Shown: positions 10,845 to 22,711 of the stretch, piece after piece
Position numbering within the stretch: position 1 is the stretch's first letter
Layout: each line of letters opens with the position of its first letter
Assembly: GCA_036365515.1 (NCBI GenBank)
Contig: CM070876.1
Location: forward strand, 92,253,800 to 92,317,799
Reading direction: 5' to 3'
DNA from: Torymus aiolomorphi
Taxonomy: Eukaryota; Arthropoda; Insecta; Hymenoptera; Torymidae
Length of the DNA: 64,000 bases
The notes under the pieces: model-generated
What the model saw: only the letters and a program-made list of their open reading frames with translations
Told to the model about the DNA's origin: nothing
The model's database searches: none
Program-made: the position numbers and the translations under genes

Positions 10845-10927
10845 AAAAGAGAGGGAGAGAGGGAGAGCGAGAGGGGCCGAAAGAGAGGGCGAGAGGGAGA
10901 TAGAGAGGGAGGGAGAGGGAGAGAGAC
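10845..10927. repeat. GAGAGG purine-rich simple repeat
   Basis: An imperfect run of GAGAGGGAGAGA-type units, interrupted by GGGGCCGAAAG. Confidence 0.9.
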
Positions 10928-11989
10928 TAATACTTGCCTTAGTTTAAACTTTTGTAAAATGTTTTTTTAGATAAATTTCACAACTTTAAAAGAGAAAATA
11001 GCAATTACATAGCGTGAAAACGTTATGAGAGGTTGTTATAGTATCCCTAGCGGAAATCGAAAGTGTTAAAAAAGTGTAATAAACTGTAAAAAACGTAAGA
11101 AATCATAAGAAAATGTAAGTATTCGTATATTTATATTGGATTTCGGACGTTTTTTACACTTTCTTACATTTTCTTACATATTTTTACAGTTTATTACATT
11201 TTCTTACCGTTTTTTACTTTTTTAAAATTTTGCATTTTTTCATTTATTTTAACGTAACGTAAAAAAGTGTAAAAAAATGTAAAAAAGGAATGAAAAGATA
11301 TAATAAAATGTAAGAAAGTGTAACACTTTACAGTTTCTTACAGAAACATATATTTTTTTACATAATTTTACAGTTCTATACAATTTATTACATTTTTTCA
11401 CATTTTATTACATATTATATTTTTTATTTCCTTACAACAAAAATATGAAAAAGTGTTAAAAAATGTCAAAAAAGAACAAAAAATGTAATAAAATGTAACA
11501 AAGTGTAACACTTTACAGTTTTTTACAGAAACTTACATTTTTTTACTTAATTTTACATTTCTATACAATTTATTACATTTTTTCACATTTTATTACATAT
11601 TTTATTTTTTATTTCGTTAGAACCAAAATATGAAAAACTGTACATAAGTCTCAAAAGAGAACGAAAAAATGTAATCAAACATGAGAAAGTGTAACACTTT
11701 ATAGTTTTGTATAGGAACTTACATTTTTTTACATAATTTTACATTTCTACACAATTTATTACATTTTTTCCGCCTTTTATTATATATTATATTTTTTATC
11801 ACCTTGGAACCAAAACATAAAAAAACGTGAAAAGAAATAATACAAGAAAATTTAAGAACGTGGATCACTTCATAGTTTGTTACAGAAACTTACATTTTTT
11901 TACATCATTTTACATTTCTATACCAATTATTACATTTTTTGCCTTTTATTATATATTTAATTTTTTACTTCGTTAGAACTAACATATCT

Positions 11990-12013
11990 AACTAGGGGAG
12001 CTGCGCCCCCCTA
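11990..12013 (-). mobile_element. possible Helitron 3' terminus
   Basis: On the minus strand this reads GGGGGGCGCAGCTCCCCTAG, a GGGG...CCCC hairpin followed by CTAG. That is the usual form of a Helitron 3' end, and the Helitron end at 47500-47536 looks alike. No matching 5' end or coding region was found, so the call is tentative. Confidence 0.3.
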
Positions 12014-12604
12014 TATAGATATATACAATCTCAATTAAAAAAAAATACTCGCGGCACATATGCACATATACACTAATACCGCGAAAAGGAGAACAACAGA
12101 AGGAGAAAGCGACCTGCGTGCATGAGTACTATTGCAGCAGTCATAACGGCTACCTCGGCTAGGCTATGTTCGCACACTAAGTACCTACAGCGGAAAAACA
12201 CATGCGACTCGCGCGACCGCGAGTGCTCCCTGTGTATAAGATATATCTGTAGGATAAGATATGGACCCCGCGCGCTTTCTGCTACTCTATAGCGAGTAGT
12301 GCTAGTGCGACATGCCGTTGAGCGCATTTGTCCATGTTGTATTGCTATATGTGATGTCAACAACTGCATCCGTGGTGAATGTCATCCCTTTCATCGTGTC
12401 CGTCGATTAACGATGATTCGTTGGAGATGGGAAGGCAGTGTTTCAACGTCGAGAGCAGATTTAGTAAGCCCTTTCTCGTTCCTAACCTCTCTGATGGGTG
12501 AGCTGATGGTAATTTCTCTTGTTACACGTATCTGTGGCAGGGAGAGTAGTATAAACGACAGGCACTGCTGCAGACTGTTTCTTGGGTGTGCAAATGTTGT
12601 CTGG

Positions 12605-13075
12605 GTCATCTATTTATTAATTAATGTGTGGTTTCTAGATGCTCAACTTTCCTTGTTTGGCTGTGATACTAGTGACTATGTGTACAGTTAATCTGTTGCT
12701 TGTGTCTTCAGCGACTCTCAGGGAGGAGCTGTTTCCAGCAGTGAAACAACGGTTGAAGGTCTCCACCAGTCCTTCCCCTTTAGTGGTTACAGGTAGCTGG
12801 TACAGCGAGTGAACAACATCCATTGCTGAAGACTTTTCATTTGCATGGTATGTTTTTTGTGTCCTCTATTTATTAGTCATATGTGATTTTTAGGAGCTCA
12901 ACTCTCCTCGGTTGTCCTTCAGAATAGGAATTGATCTGCTGCTCATGTGTTTTGTTGATCCCTAGGCTGAGGCAGTTCCTGATATTGATACACAATTGAC
13001 GGTCTCTGTCAGTATCTTCCTCCCAGGTGGCGTGGTTACTGACGTACAGCAGACTGGCATCCATGGAATAGTGCC
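12605..13075. repeat. diverged tandem duplication (~240 bp unit)
   Basis: 12605-12835 and 12850-13075 align: CTCTATTTATTA then GCTCAACTYTCC, GGAGCTGTTTCC vs GGCAGTTCCTGA, GTCTCCACCAGT vs GTCTCTGTCAGT, GTGGTTAC, and ATCCATTG vs ATCCATGG. It lies in the GC-richer core of the 3.28 kb element. Weak minus-strand frames follow both copies, but no protein family was recognised. Confidence 0.5.
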
Positions 13076-14324
13076 AGCCCAGACCGTCCAGTCCTATTTT
13101 TCTGCTTCTGTAGCTCTAAGTGATCTTTGAGTGTTAGTGCTTTAGAGTGTGAGGGGATAGGTAATAGGAACTGGGGGATATAAAAGTGATGTGTGTATGG
13201 TTCAATGCAATATGGGTAGCTAGTTGTCCCTGGTAATATTGGCTCGTGTAGTTAATTTCTAAGTTTAGTCAGGGTGTAAGAACTCGTTTCAGGATATCTG
13301 TTGTATTAAAATACATCACTATGTATTTCGCAGACTTCTACCCAGTGAGACTTACCTATTTAATAGTTTCCTACACAGTGTAGACTGACAGAGTCAGCTA
13401 GAACATTGCATATTTTATGCATTGAAATTTACCATATTACAAAATTTATATAGCACATACATTACACAGAAGTTTTTTTTGTAATTATGATTGTAAAATT
13501 TATAATAAAAAATGCAATAGATAAAAATAGCATGTTTAAAAATATAAAAATGTAAGAAAACATAAAAAATAGTTGATAATACATAATAAAATGTAAAAAA
13601 TTGTAAATAAATGAAAAAATATGTAATAGAACGTATAAAAATGTAAATAAACAAAAAATACGCAATAAAATATAAAAGAAAGTAAAAATACGTGAGAAAG
13701 TGTAATAAAATATAATAAAGCGTAGGAATATGTAAAATAATGTAAAAAGACGTGAAAAAGTATAGCAAAATATAATAAAGCGTAGGAATATGTAAAAAAA
13801 TGTAAAAAGACGTGAAAAAGTATAACAAAATATAAAAAACCGTAAAAAAGTATAAAAAAGTATAATAAAATGTAGGAATATGTAATAAAAAGTAAAAAAA
13901 AATGTAAAAAAATGTAAAAAGACGTCAAAAAGTATAAAAAAGTATAATTATGTGTAGGAATATGTAATAAAAAATAAAAAAAATATAAAACGACGTGAAA
14001 AAATTGTAACAAAATATAATAATGTATAAGAATTTGTAAAAAGTTGTAAAAAACTGTAAAGTAATTTTATAATTAAGGATAAAAATGAAAAAGTAATAAA
14101 ATGTAAATAAATGTAAGGAAACGTAAGATACTAAAAAAAAAGTTAAAAATTGTAATAAAATGTAAGAAAGTGTACGAAAACGTAAAAAATGTCCGAAATC
14201 CAACAAAAAAGTATACTTACATTTGTTTACATTTTCTTACATTTTCTTACACTAATTTACATTTTCTTACTTTTTCTTACATTTACTTACGGTTTTTTAC
14301 ATTTTATAATTTCCGCCAGGGATA

Positions 14325-14526
14325 TTATTAATAACATTATTAAATGTTAGTATAGTTATTCACAAAAGATTTAAATTTGAATGTTTTTTTAAGGAGCTCG
14401 ATAGAATGATTACAATAGTAAAATTTTTTGAAATAATATAATCAAACGTGTATTTTTTAGGTATGATATTATTTTTCTATAGAATGTCTTGTGGGTTATT
14501 TAAAAAAAAATTAGGTATGAATTTTC
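14325..14526. other. AT-rich spacer
   Basis: No feature recognised. Confidence 0.4.
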
Positions 14527-14945
14527 TTATTTTGGGTATACACCAGCCGTCAATGCTGCTTTTAGTACAGACTAGTTTTCAGAATTAAAATTTAAATCTC
14601 TGATATCACCTGATTCTCTAGGTTTTACAAAACTTGAAGCTCAAAGTTGACCAAAACATATAAGCAGTTGTCATGTCAACTACAATTTCCATAACAGCAG
14701 CTGATACAATGTTTTTTCACAAAAGACTCGTTCCAGTCCATTAACTATTTTGTCAAATTTGAAAAGTTTTTAACACATTTATGGTGTCGGAGTAAGTCCC
14801 AGCAGCAATTTCTTTACAAGCAAGTATTGCTGCTTGTCTTTTTGACAGTAGAAAATATAAGCCAGATGTGAATGCTGTTTTTACAACAGCCCAGTTTTTT
14901 TTTCAGAATTGGAATGCAAACTCACATGATTACCTTTCGCAGTAT
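14527..14945 (-). pseudogene. YTHDC2-like DExH RNA helicase fragment, rearranged
   Basis: Read on the minus strand from about 14945, the three frames together give NSE..NWAVVKTAFTSGLY, then SKRQAAILACKEIAAGTYSD, a segment ending ERVFCEK, VSAAVMEIVVDM, ASSFVKPRESGDIRDLNFNS and SVLKAALTAGVYP, stopping at 14527-14529. From memory of the family this is the helicase-associated/OB-fold part of YTHDC2-type 3'-5' RNA helicases, which have a GDIRD...NSENWAVVKAAL...AGMYPN block there. The NSENW block occurs twice (14860-14935 and 14550-14600): the first copy lies out of order, ahead of the segment that should precede it, so a partial tandem duplication has fused two copies. Lesions include several stops, a TGG to TAG change in the second copy, and a nine-A run in the first. 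It is a dead host gene fragment, not a transposon protein. Confidence 0.75.
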
Positions 14946-15157
14946 CTAGATAAAATTGGTAACCAATTATTAATAAATATATTAACGATGACAAAAAATA
15001 TTCTAGTTTTCCCTGGTGGTAAATGAGAATAAAAGCATAAACATCATAAGAAAGATACATAAGCCACTTGTTCACCTGGGAGACTACTGTGATTAGCATT
15101 CTAGTCGTCAACATCACTCATATCTTTTTATTAAATCTGGAGTTTTTTTCACTAAGT

Positions 15158-15318
15158 AAGGACCCCGCACACAATGTACGGAAAATAATCATTCGGTCGA
15201 ATTGGATTAAACTTGGAGAAAGGATAGATCTTGAGGTCCTGAACAAAAGTTCTCATGGGCAAAACCCCCCAAAACTTGACCGGATGACTTTGTTCTATAC
15301 ATTGTGTGCGGGGTCCTT
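15158..15318. mobile_element. 161 bp MITE with 21 bp inverted ends
   Basis: 15158-15178 and 15298-15318 are perfect inverted repeats containing AGGACCCCGCACACAATG. The interior has no coding capacity. No clear target duplication flanks it. Confidence 0.8.
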
Positions 15319-15465
15319 TGGGTGTTTCGCTATTTTGTATCCAGATATTTCTTTTTCATATGTATCATCAAGCTGTTGTCTGTAACTGTCGTTCTCTCTT
15401 GTCGCAAGTAACATCTTTTTCTGTAGCCTATTTATAAATCTAGATAGTCTGTCATGCGAGTTATA

Positions 15466-16063
15466 CAAGGTGTCCCATTTTAATCGCCCCAGGCAAATAT
15501 CTTGAAAAGTATGGGAGATGGAAAAAAACTTTAAATACAAAAGTTGTAGGGTGCAAAGGGGGTCAGCTAATGGTAACAACGACTTTGACCTTGAACTCTA
15601 TTTTCAAGGTTATTTCAAGGTCAAAGTGATTTTTTTGAACGAGGACCCCTACTTTCGACCCCGGAAATGGAAAGAGCAGAAAATTTTACGTTCAGAAAGG
15701 TCTGATATGTTGGGGTTTCAAGGTCAACCAGCTAATTTAATGAGGTCGACCTGGGAATACCTCTAGGAAGGACAAAATTGACCTTGACGTTCAAGGTCAT
15801 TTTAAGGTAAGTTGATTTTATAAAATGGAACCCCTTATTTTTGACCCTGGAAACGGAAAGAGCGGAAGAATTTACGTCCGAATATGACCTTGACTTCGAT
15901 CTTGACTTTAACCGTGATCTGGAAGGTTATTTTAAGCTCAAGTCGATTTTTTTAAAATCCCCTTATTTTTGACCTCGGAAATGGAAAGAGAAGAAAATTT
16001 TACGTTCAGATATGTACCGTCATATGGTGTCAAAGTTGGTCCTCTGGGGTCAATTAAGGGTAA
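15466..16063. repeat. left long terminal inverted repeat of the Tc1/mariner-type element
   Basis: Pairs with 17907-18502 over almost 600 bp. It contains repeated ACCTTGAACTC / TCAAGGTCAAAG blocks and three copies of a GGAAATGGAAAGAG-type phrase, so the arm is itself internally repetitive. The 82-codon frames in each arm are mirror translations. Confidence 0.88.
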
Positions 16064-16282
16064 TAATAAATAAATTAATTTTTTTGAAGTGGATTTCACT
16101 GTTTTTATGAGTTACTTAGGAATCTAAAATTATTTTTTCTCCCTCAAATGAATCGAAAATTAGAAAGACTACCCTCGACATTAGCATTACCCAATGTGCA
16201 CCGCGTGGAGGTTGCCGAAAGGATTTCGCACATCATTGGCCCTGAAAAGGGCCGATTGATTAACGGACTGTCATTTGAAGAT

Positions 16283-17341
16283 CTAAGGCAGCAAATGCTC
16301 GATCAAGTGTCCGTTCTCTCTGAAACACATTTGCATCCTTCTTCGGAAGCTTGCTTGAATATTCCTCAATGTTTCCACTGAAATGGATTGGAAAGCTTCC
16401 ATAATTCTTCCTCTCATGTTCTCTAAGGTTGTTGGAGCATGTGCAAAAACTTTGCCTTTAACTACTCCCCACAAAAAAAAATCAAGAGGTGTGAGATCTG
16501 GGGATCTAGGCGGCCACTCGTGTACTTGGCTGCCGATGCCAATCCAACGATTACGATACATATCATTGAGAAAATTCTTGACTGATCGAACGCGATGTGC
16601 AGGAGCTCCATCTTGATGAAACCACATATCCCGTCGTACGATAAGTGGGATATCTTCTAATAGAGGAGGTAGCTGGTTTTGCAAAATATCCAAATACAAT
16701 TGTCCATTCAAATTTTGATTGTAAAAGATAGGTCCCAGCACATGATCTCCAATTATACCTGCCCACACGTTTATTGACCAACGTCTCTGGATTCGATGAT
16801 CTCGTTGCCAATGAGGATTTTATTCAGCGTAATAGTGGGCATTATGAAGATTGACACCACCCATATTATCAAATTTTGCTTCATCTGGGAATAACACTCG
16901 ATCAAAAAAGAAAGGGTCCCTACGTATCTGATTATTTGCCCATTGACAAAAATTTAAACGCCGTGCATAATCTCCATCCTCTAGTGTTTGTGTAAGGCGA
17001 ACGTGGTACGGGTGAAATTTAGATGTTTTCAACAGGCGATTTACTGTTGATTTGGGAACACCATGCATTCGTTGCAAATCTCGTGTTGAAATGTGGGGAT
17101 TTTCAGCAATAATAGCTCGCACACCCAGCGCAATGTGCTGTTTCGTTCCAGTTTTGCGCCTCTTACGAACGATGGAGCCTTGTGCAGCTTGCGTTAATAA
17201 TCTTTTGATGGCTTTCCTATCTGGGTGACGGGCATTGGGATATTTCTCGGCATAGCGTCTTTCTGCAGCCCTATAATTATCATGACATTCACCAACAACT
17301 TTTATCATATTCACAATCTCCTGGGGCGTGTAATCAGCCAT
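16283..17341 (-). pseudogene. Tc1/mariner-superfamily transposase, one stop codon
   Basis: From ATG at 17341 the minus strand reads MADYTPQEIVNMIKVVGECH, a DUF4817-like helix-turn-helix seen in many arthropod transposases, then a second HTH (ISTRDLQRMHGVPKSTVNRL). The DDE domain follows: first Asp in FPDEAKFDN, second in WFHQDGAPAH, third region WPPRSPDLTPLDFFLWG. By my count 42 residues separate the second Asp from the Asp of PLD, longer than the DD34D of classical mariner. The frame is open over 352 codons except for one TAA at 16820-16822, where relatives have a Glu codon before NPHW. Transposases of this family cut and paste the element at TA. The start was chosen because homology begins there. 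Confidence 0.92.
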
Positions 17342-17906
17342 CTCAAAAAGGAATATGGTACCACAAAAGAAATTTGGTTTTCCACTTCAATTGTATGTAT
17401 AAAAAGAAATTAAGAAGGCAATTTTCGGAAATGAGCGAAAAAGTTATTTATTCTAATGAACACATGAAATCATTACCGTATGCTATTCAATAATAAGAAA
17501 TCAAAAGGTTTTCTTTATTTGTACTGTGCACAGTGCCACCACTAAAAATAACTAACTCTACCTATTTTCGAGTGCAGTATTGTTATTACTCTTTAAAAAA
17601 AATGAAAATATTCCCAAATTGACCAAACTAAAGAATTCGAATATTTATAATTGACTCATAACAAAACCATTAAATCATCGCCTCATAACTACCTTAAAGT
17701 AATCGGCCACTCGTACTTAAAAAATATCATTTGACGTAGCCGTACATTTCAATGGTGCCAACCTAACCAAGAAAGAACAAGAAGAAAAGTACCTTTTCAT
17801 ACCGAAAATTAATCCCAAAAATCCTTCAGAGTTACGCTGACAAAAGTAAGAACACATCAGATTAAAAAAAATTAATTTGACCCCAATTGACCTCAAGCAC
17901 GATTTG

Positions 17907-18502
17907 ACCCTTAATTGACCCCAGAGGGCCAACTTTGACACCATATGACGGTACATATCTGAACGTAAAATTTTCTTCTCTTTCCATTTCCGAGGTCAAA
18001 AATAAGGGGATTTGAAAAAAATCGACTTGACCTTAAATTAACCTTCCAGATCACGGTTAAAGTCAAGGTCGAGGTCAAGGTCATATTCGGACGTAAATTC
18101 TTCCGCTCTTTTCATTTCCAGGGTCAAAAATAAGGGGTTCCATTTTATAAAATCAACTTACCTTAAAATGACCTTGAACGTCAAGGTCAATTTTGTCCTT
18201 CCTAGAGGTATTCCCAGGTCGACCTCATTAAATTAGCTGGTTGACCTCGAAACCCCAACATATCAGACCTTTCTGAACGTAAAATTTTCTGATCTTTCCA
18301 TTTCCGGGGTCGAAAATAGGGATTCTCATTTAAAAAAATGACTTTGACCTTAAAATAACCTTGAAAATAGAGTTCAAGGTCAAAGTCGTTGTTACCATTA
18401 GCTGACCCCCTTTGCACCCTACAACTTTTGTTTTTAAAGTTTTTTTCCATCTCTCATACTTTTCAAGATATTTGCCTGGGGCGATTAAAATGGGACACCT
18501 TG
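17907..18502. repeat. right long terminal inverted repeat of the Tc1/mariner-type element
   Basis: Inverted, slightly diverged partner of 15466-16063. It ends TGGGACACCTTG before the TA duplication. Confidence 0.88.
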
Positions 18503-18504
18503 TA

Positions 18505-19611
18505 TGTATCCAGAAGCCCAAGAAACTACAAAAATTGTGACTGATAAAGAAAGTCCCAATAAAGAACATAACTGACAATGCAGTTTATACATCAAAGATA
18601 CCACTGGACAGCATCATGGTTTTATGTTAGAGAACTAAACTATTTCATGAAATTACAGGATGTTTCATTTTCATTCACATATAAACTTGTTGTATGGATT
18701 CTTTTCATATTGATTCTGGATCCATAGATTACCTAATAATTTACTTATCATACAACTCAGTTTATTTGAATTATTCTTTTATAGTAGATATATTTCTTGT
18801 AGATATAGTAGATTATATATAGTTCTTGAAATTATGATTGATTGAAACTACTTAAGTTAATAACCGGCGATCATTACCACACTAATCTAAATATAACCAA
18901 TTGATGAACTAAGAATTGTTATTATCTAAATCTTGTCTAAAAAAATATTTACTAAGAACTTCTTTGACAAATTAGATTAACTGAGCACTTTTATTCGTTG
19001 AAATTTTCATAATAGCACATCATTTTCACTTTTTTTAGTATTTCAATGTTCATTTGACATAATCTTTTAATTGGTTTCTAAATAAATGTGCACAACAGCA
19101 CAGCACTGATATCGACTAAGTTTCTTAAAGATGAAAAATGCTTTTTAAACCATGGATCAGACCAATATTTCAAATCAGCATTATAAATTATATTGTAAAA
19201 AATCTATACTTTTATTGCACTTTGAAAGCTGTTTTTGGTATTCCATTTAGAAATTTCATTTCACAAAAAAAGCTTTACAATCTACACTTTTAATGTTCCA
19301 TCTCACTATTCTTTTTTCAATAATCACTATTTCTGTGCTTCAGTAATAATATTTACATACTTTACTTCACTTTATCATGTATTGGATAGCTGTCAAAAAT
19401 ACAACACAAGCTTCTAACGTATGCAAACAATCTATATATATATATATATGGGATACTTCAGGTGAAGTCGGCCGCTCAAAATTTTAAAATCGCTCAAAAT
19501 TTTTTTACTTATAGTTTTGTATGAAAAAATCATGTTCCTAAAATTTTATATCGATATTTGCATAAATAAAAAAGATATGCGACATTGAAAATTCCAATTT
19601 TTTGAAATTTT
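18505..19611. other. AT-rich; no gene; short shared repeat near 19.45 kb
   Basis: No gene is recognised. A (TA)n run occupies 19433-19449. 19452-19509 is shared with 58253-58311 (common GCTCAAAATTTTAAAAT). Confidence 0.4.
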
Positions 19612-19635
19612 TGGTTAAAATCCAACTTTAATCAG

Positions 19636-19828
19636 ATGGTGTTTGTATAGAATCGATTGGATGGAGGCAATGGAATGAAGTCAAAAATTTTTGATTTCAC
19701 TTGTTAAGCTTAACAAGTGAAATAAAAAATTTTTGACTTCATTCCATTGCCTCCATCCAATCGATTCTATACAAACACCATCCACATACAACTGGAGTGC
19801 AATTTAATTTATATTCAACCCATTTTAA
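19636..19828. mobile_element. hairpin MITE in the left arm of the palindrome
   Basis: Present only in the left arm. It begins GATGGTGTTTGTATAGAATC and folds on itself around AAGCTT at ~19710, with ~75 bp arms. TTTAATCA lies before (19628-19635) and at the end (19821-19828), consistent with an 8 bp target duplication. Confidence 0.75.
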
Positions 19829-21924
19829 TCATTTTTTTACGCAAAAATTTGAAACTTTTTGTATAGAACATTGATTGCAAAAAAGTTTGCATTTTGTCTG
19901 TAGAATGTGCCAGTATTTATTTTATGACCCTTTTTGAAAGTCTCTGATTGGTTGGTTTTTGATATACATTCATCATAGAATATTCAGCAGTACGCCATAA
20001 AATTTTTTGTTCGACAAAATTTTTTTGAATTCTACTTTGAAAACTCTTCAAAATGATTTTTTAACCAAATACGATCAAGCTAATTGAAAAAAGTTATGAT
20101 TTTTTTAAATATCAAGAAAAACCAAGAATTAGCATTTTTGATAATATGGTTGATTTAGAAACTTAATATTATTCATACATCATATGCAATGAATCAAATC
20201 ACTGAATTTTGTTAGAGCATCAAATAGAACATGTAACATCTATTTTCAATAATATTAAGCTTATACAATAAGCCTTATGAAATTGTCAGTTATTAATTAC
20301 ATTCATTTTGAATTTTCTGAATATTGGATAAAAAAAGCACTCTCTTTACGAATACACATTTCATACCTGCTTAAAATTACATTTCATAATTATCCGGTTG
20401 AAAAGGTCTTATAAAACCATACAAAAAGGGTGCAGAGACCTAATAACTTATGCGGTTTTTGCACCAGAAACTGCAAATTTGTATTAGTTTTTATGAGACC
20501 ATTTCAACCGGGTAATCTATTATTATGTGTGCATAAATTAGGTGACAGACAGTTTTGCAATGTATATTCCAATACCAAGATAAATACTGCTTAATTATTT
20601 ATAAATAAAATGACTTTCTTGTTAGGGCTTCGTCTATAGTGCCAGATATTCTTTCCTTGAACTATGTAAAAATTAAAGACCATTTCTTTTCCCCTCATGT
20701 TCTGTAATACACCAACAGGTTTTAATTACAAATATGTTCATGATGTAAATCATTGGAACGCACAGAAATAATTCATGTTATCTACTTTAGAGATAATGAA
20801 TATTTCTTTCCGCTCTAATGGTGTAATTCATATTTGTGATTTGAGCCCACGCGAGGGAGTAGAAAATGATTTTTCGTTTTTTGACTCGAAGATAAATATC
20901 TGGAATCACATTGAAGCCATTACTTTAAACATTATTACATGTTTATGTAATGTGAATGTTATCCACTATAATTCCGAGAAGTAAATAGTATCAGTTTGAA
21001 TAAGTATATCAGCTCTATAAGATGTAATGTTTAAAGTAATGGTTTCAATGCGATTCCAGATATTTTTGTTCAAGTCGAAAAATGAAAAATCATTTCCTAG
21101 TTCCTCGCATGGACTCAAATCACAAATATGAATTAAACCATTGAAGCGCAAAGAAATATTAATTATCTCTGAGCAAGATAACATGAATTATTTCTTTGCA
21201 TTCCAATGATTTACATCATAAACATATTTGTAATTAAAACCTGTTGGTATATAATTTGAGATTACAGAACACGAGGAGGAAAGAAATTTTCTCGCTTCAT
21301 ACAAATTGTATTATGTACATACTTAACTATTTGGGTTGATCTTTTCTATTTATTTATTAAAATAAGATATTATACCTTAAGAATATAGAGTTTTACCTAA
21401 ATAAATTACTTTGTTTTAAAGGTAATAAGCATTATAATATATATCTATAACATTTATTTTTACCATATAAAGAGGATGTGTAATGATAAGAAAATAATGT
21501 TACGGATAGGTATGGTATTCATGTAATATATTTTTTTTCAATTAATCAATTAACTTGATTATTGTATATTTTGCATAATTTGTGTATATTTTAACAAAGT
21601 CAACCTTTGGGTACCTTTTTCGCTTGAGATTAAGACAAAATATATTATAGATTTCAATAATTTATACATTAAATTGTAGATCAAATAGTTAAGTATCTAC
21701 ATAATACAAATTGTACGGAGCATAGCCCTAACAAGGAAGTCATTTTATTTATAAATAATTAAGCAATATTTATCTTGGTATTGGAATATACATTACAAAA
21801 CTGTCTGTCACCTAATTTATGCACACATAATAATAGATTACCCGATTGAAATGGTCTCATAAAAACTAATACAAATTTGCAGTTTCTGGTGCAAAAACCG
21901 CATAAGTTATTAGGTCTCTGCACC

Positions 21925-22068
21925 CCCCTGATTAAAAAAACCCATTCATTCCTTTAAAAAGCTGTTAGTTGAATCGACTTTAATGAGGATTTTTTACTGA
22001 CTTAATACATGGACTATATAGGGAATTTAATAGGATCCAATAGGATTTAATATTTTTTTTTAATCAGG
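21925..22068. mobile_element. short TIR insertion in the right arm of the palindrome
   Basis: Present only in the right arm. It has inverted ends CCTGATTAAAAAAA and TTTTTTTTAATCAGG and splits a GCACCC/TTTTTG junction that is intact in the left arm. Confidence 0.75.
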
Positions 22069-22711
22069 GCCTTTTTGTATGGTTTTATAAGACCTTTTCA
22101 ACTGGATAATTATGAAATGTAATTTTAAGCATGTACGAAATGTAATTTTAAGCAGGTATGAAATGTGTATTCATAAAGAGAGTGCTTTTTTATCCAATAT
22201 TCAGAAAATTCAAAATGAATGTAATTAATAACTGATAATTACATAAGGCTTATTGTATAAGCTTAATATTATTGAAAATAGATGTTACATGTTCTATTTG
22301 ATGCTCTAACAAAATTCAGTGATTTGATTCATTACATAGGATATATGAATAATATTAAGTTTCTAAATCAATCATATTATCAAAAATGCTAATTCTTGGT
22401 TTTTCTTGATATTTAAGAAAATCATAACTTTTTTCAATTAGCTTGACCGTATTTGGTTAAAAAAGCATTTTGAAGAGTTTTCAAAGTAGAATTCAAAAAA
22501 ATTTTGTCGAACAAAAAATTTTATGGCGTACTGCTAAATATTCTACGATGAAGGTATATCAAAAACCAACCAATCAGAGACTTTCAAAAAGGGTCATAAA
22601 ATAAATACTGGCACATTCTACAGATAAAATGCAAACTTTTTGCAATCAATGTTCTATACAAAAAGTTTCAAATTATTGAGTAAAAAAATGATTAAAGTTG
22701 GATTTTAACCA

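Larger units (their letters stand above)
11042..14324. mobile_element. 3.28 kb inverted-repeat element with TTACATTTT-word arms
   Basis: The ends are inverted: TATCCCTAGCGGAAAT at 11042 and the complement of TATCCCTGGCGGAAAT ending at 14324. Behind them both arms share, in register, GTAAAAAACGTAAG-like and TTGGATTTCGGAC blocks. Long arms (11042 to ~11970 and ~13480 to 14324) consist almost wholly of degenerate GTAAGAAAATGTAA / TTACATTTTCTTAC words. The middle (~12016-13480) is GC-richer with no recognised transposase. I infer a non-autonomous DNA transposon; the superfamily and target duplication could not be fixed. Confidence 0.7.
15466..18502 (-). mobile_element. Tc1/mariner-type transposon, 3.04 kb, ~600 bp TIRs
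   Basis: The ends CAAGGTGTCCCATTTTAATC are inverted at 15466 and 18502, and TA flanks both (15464-15465 and 18503-18504), the Tc1/mariner target duplication. Arms 15466-16063 and 17907-18502 are inverted copies rich in AAGGTCAAGGTCA-like words. Between them the minus strand encodes a single transposase (16283-17341). The element is structurally complete; its only visible defect is a nonsense codon in the transposase. Confidence 0.92.
19612..22711. mobile_element. 3.1 kb palindromic element, no coding capacity
   Basis: Left arm (19612 to ~20985) and right arm (~20995 to 22711) are reverse complements; ends read TTGGTTAAAATCCAACTTTA and its complement. Matching landmarks include the GTGCAGAGACCTAATAACTT block (20430s and 21910s) and the CATTTTATTTATAAATAATT block. 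Each arm is broken by a different small insertion (19636-19828 and ~21925-22068), which explains the unequal arm lengths. Mirror frames of ~70 codons near the centre are not genes. Confidence 0.85.

Noticed and set aside
12299..12691. 130-codon plus-strand frame
   Set aside because: It overlaps minus-strand frames, lies across a diverged repeat and shows no recognisable domain.
13415..14206. Several minus-strand frames of 67-158 codons rich in Phe/Tyr/Ile/Leu
   Set aside because: They are translations of the TTACATTTT-word arm of the 3.28 kb element.
20775..21184. Two ~70-codon frames with similar peptides
   Set aside because: Mirror translations of the two arms near the centre of the 3.1 kb palindrome.
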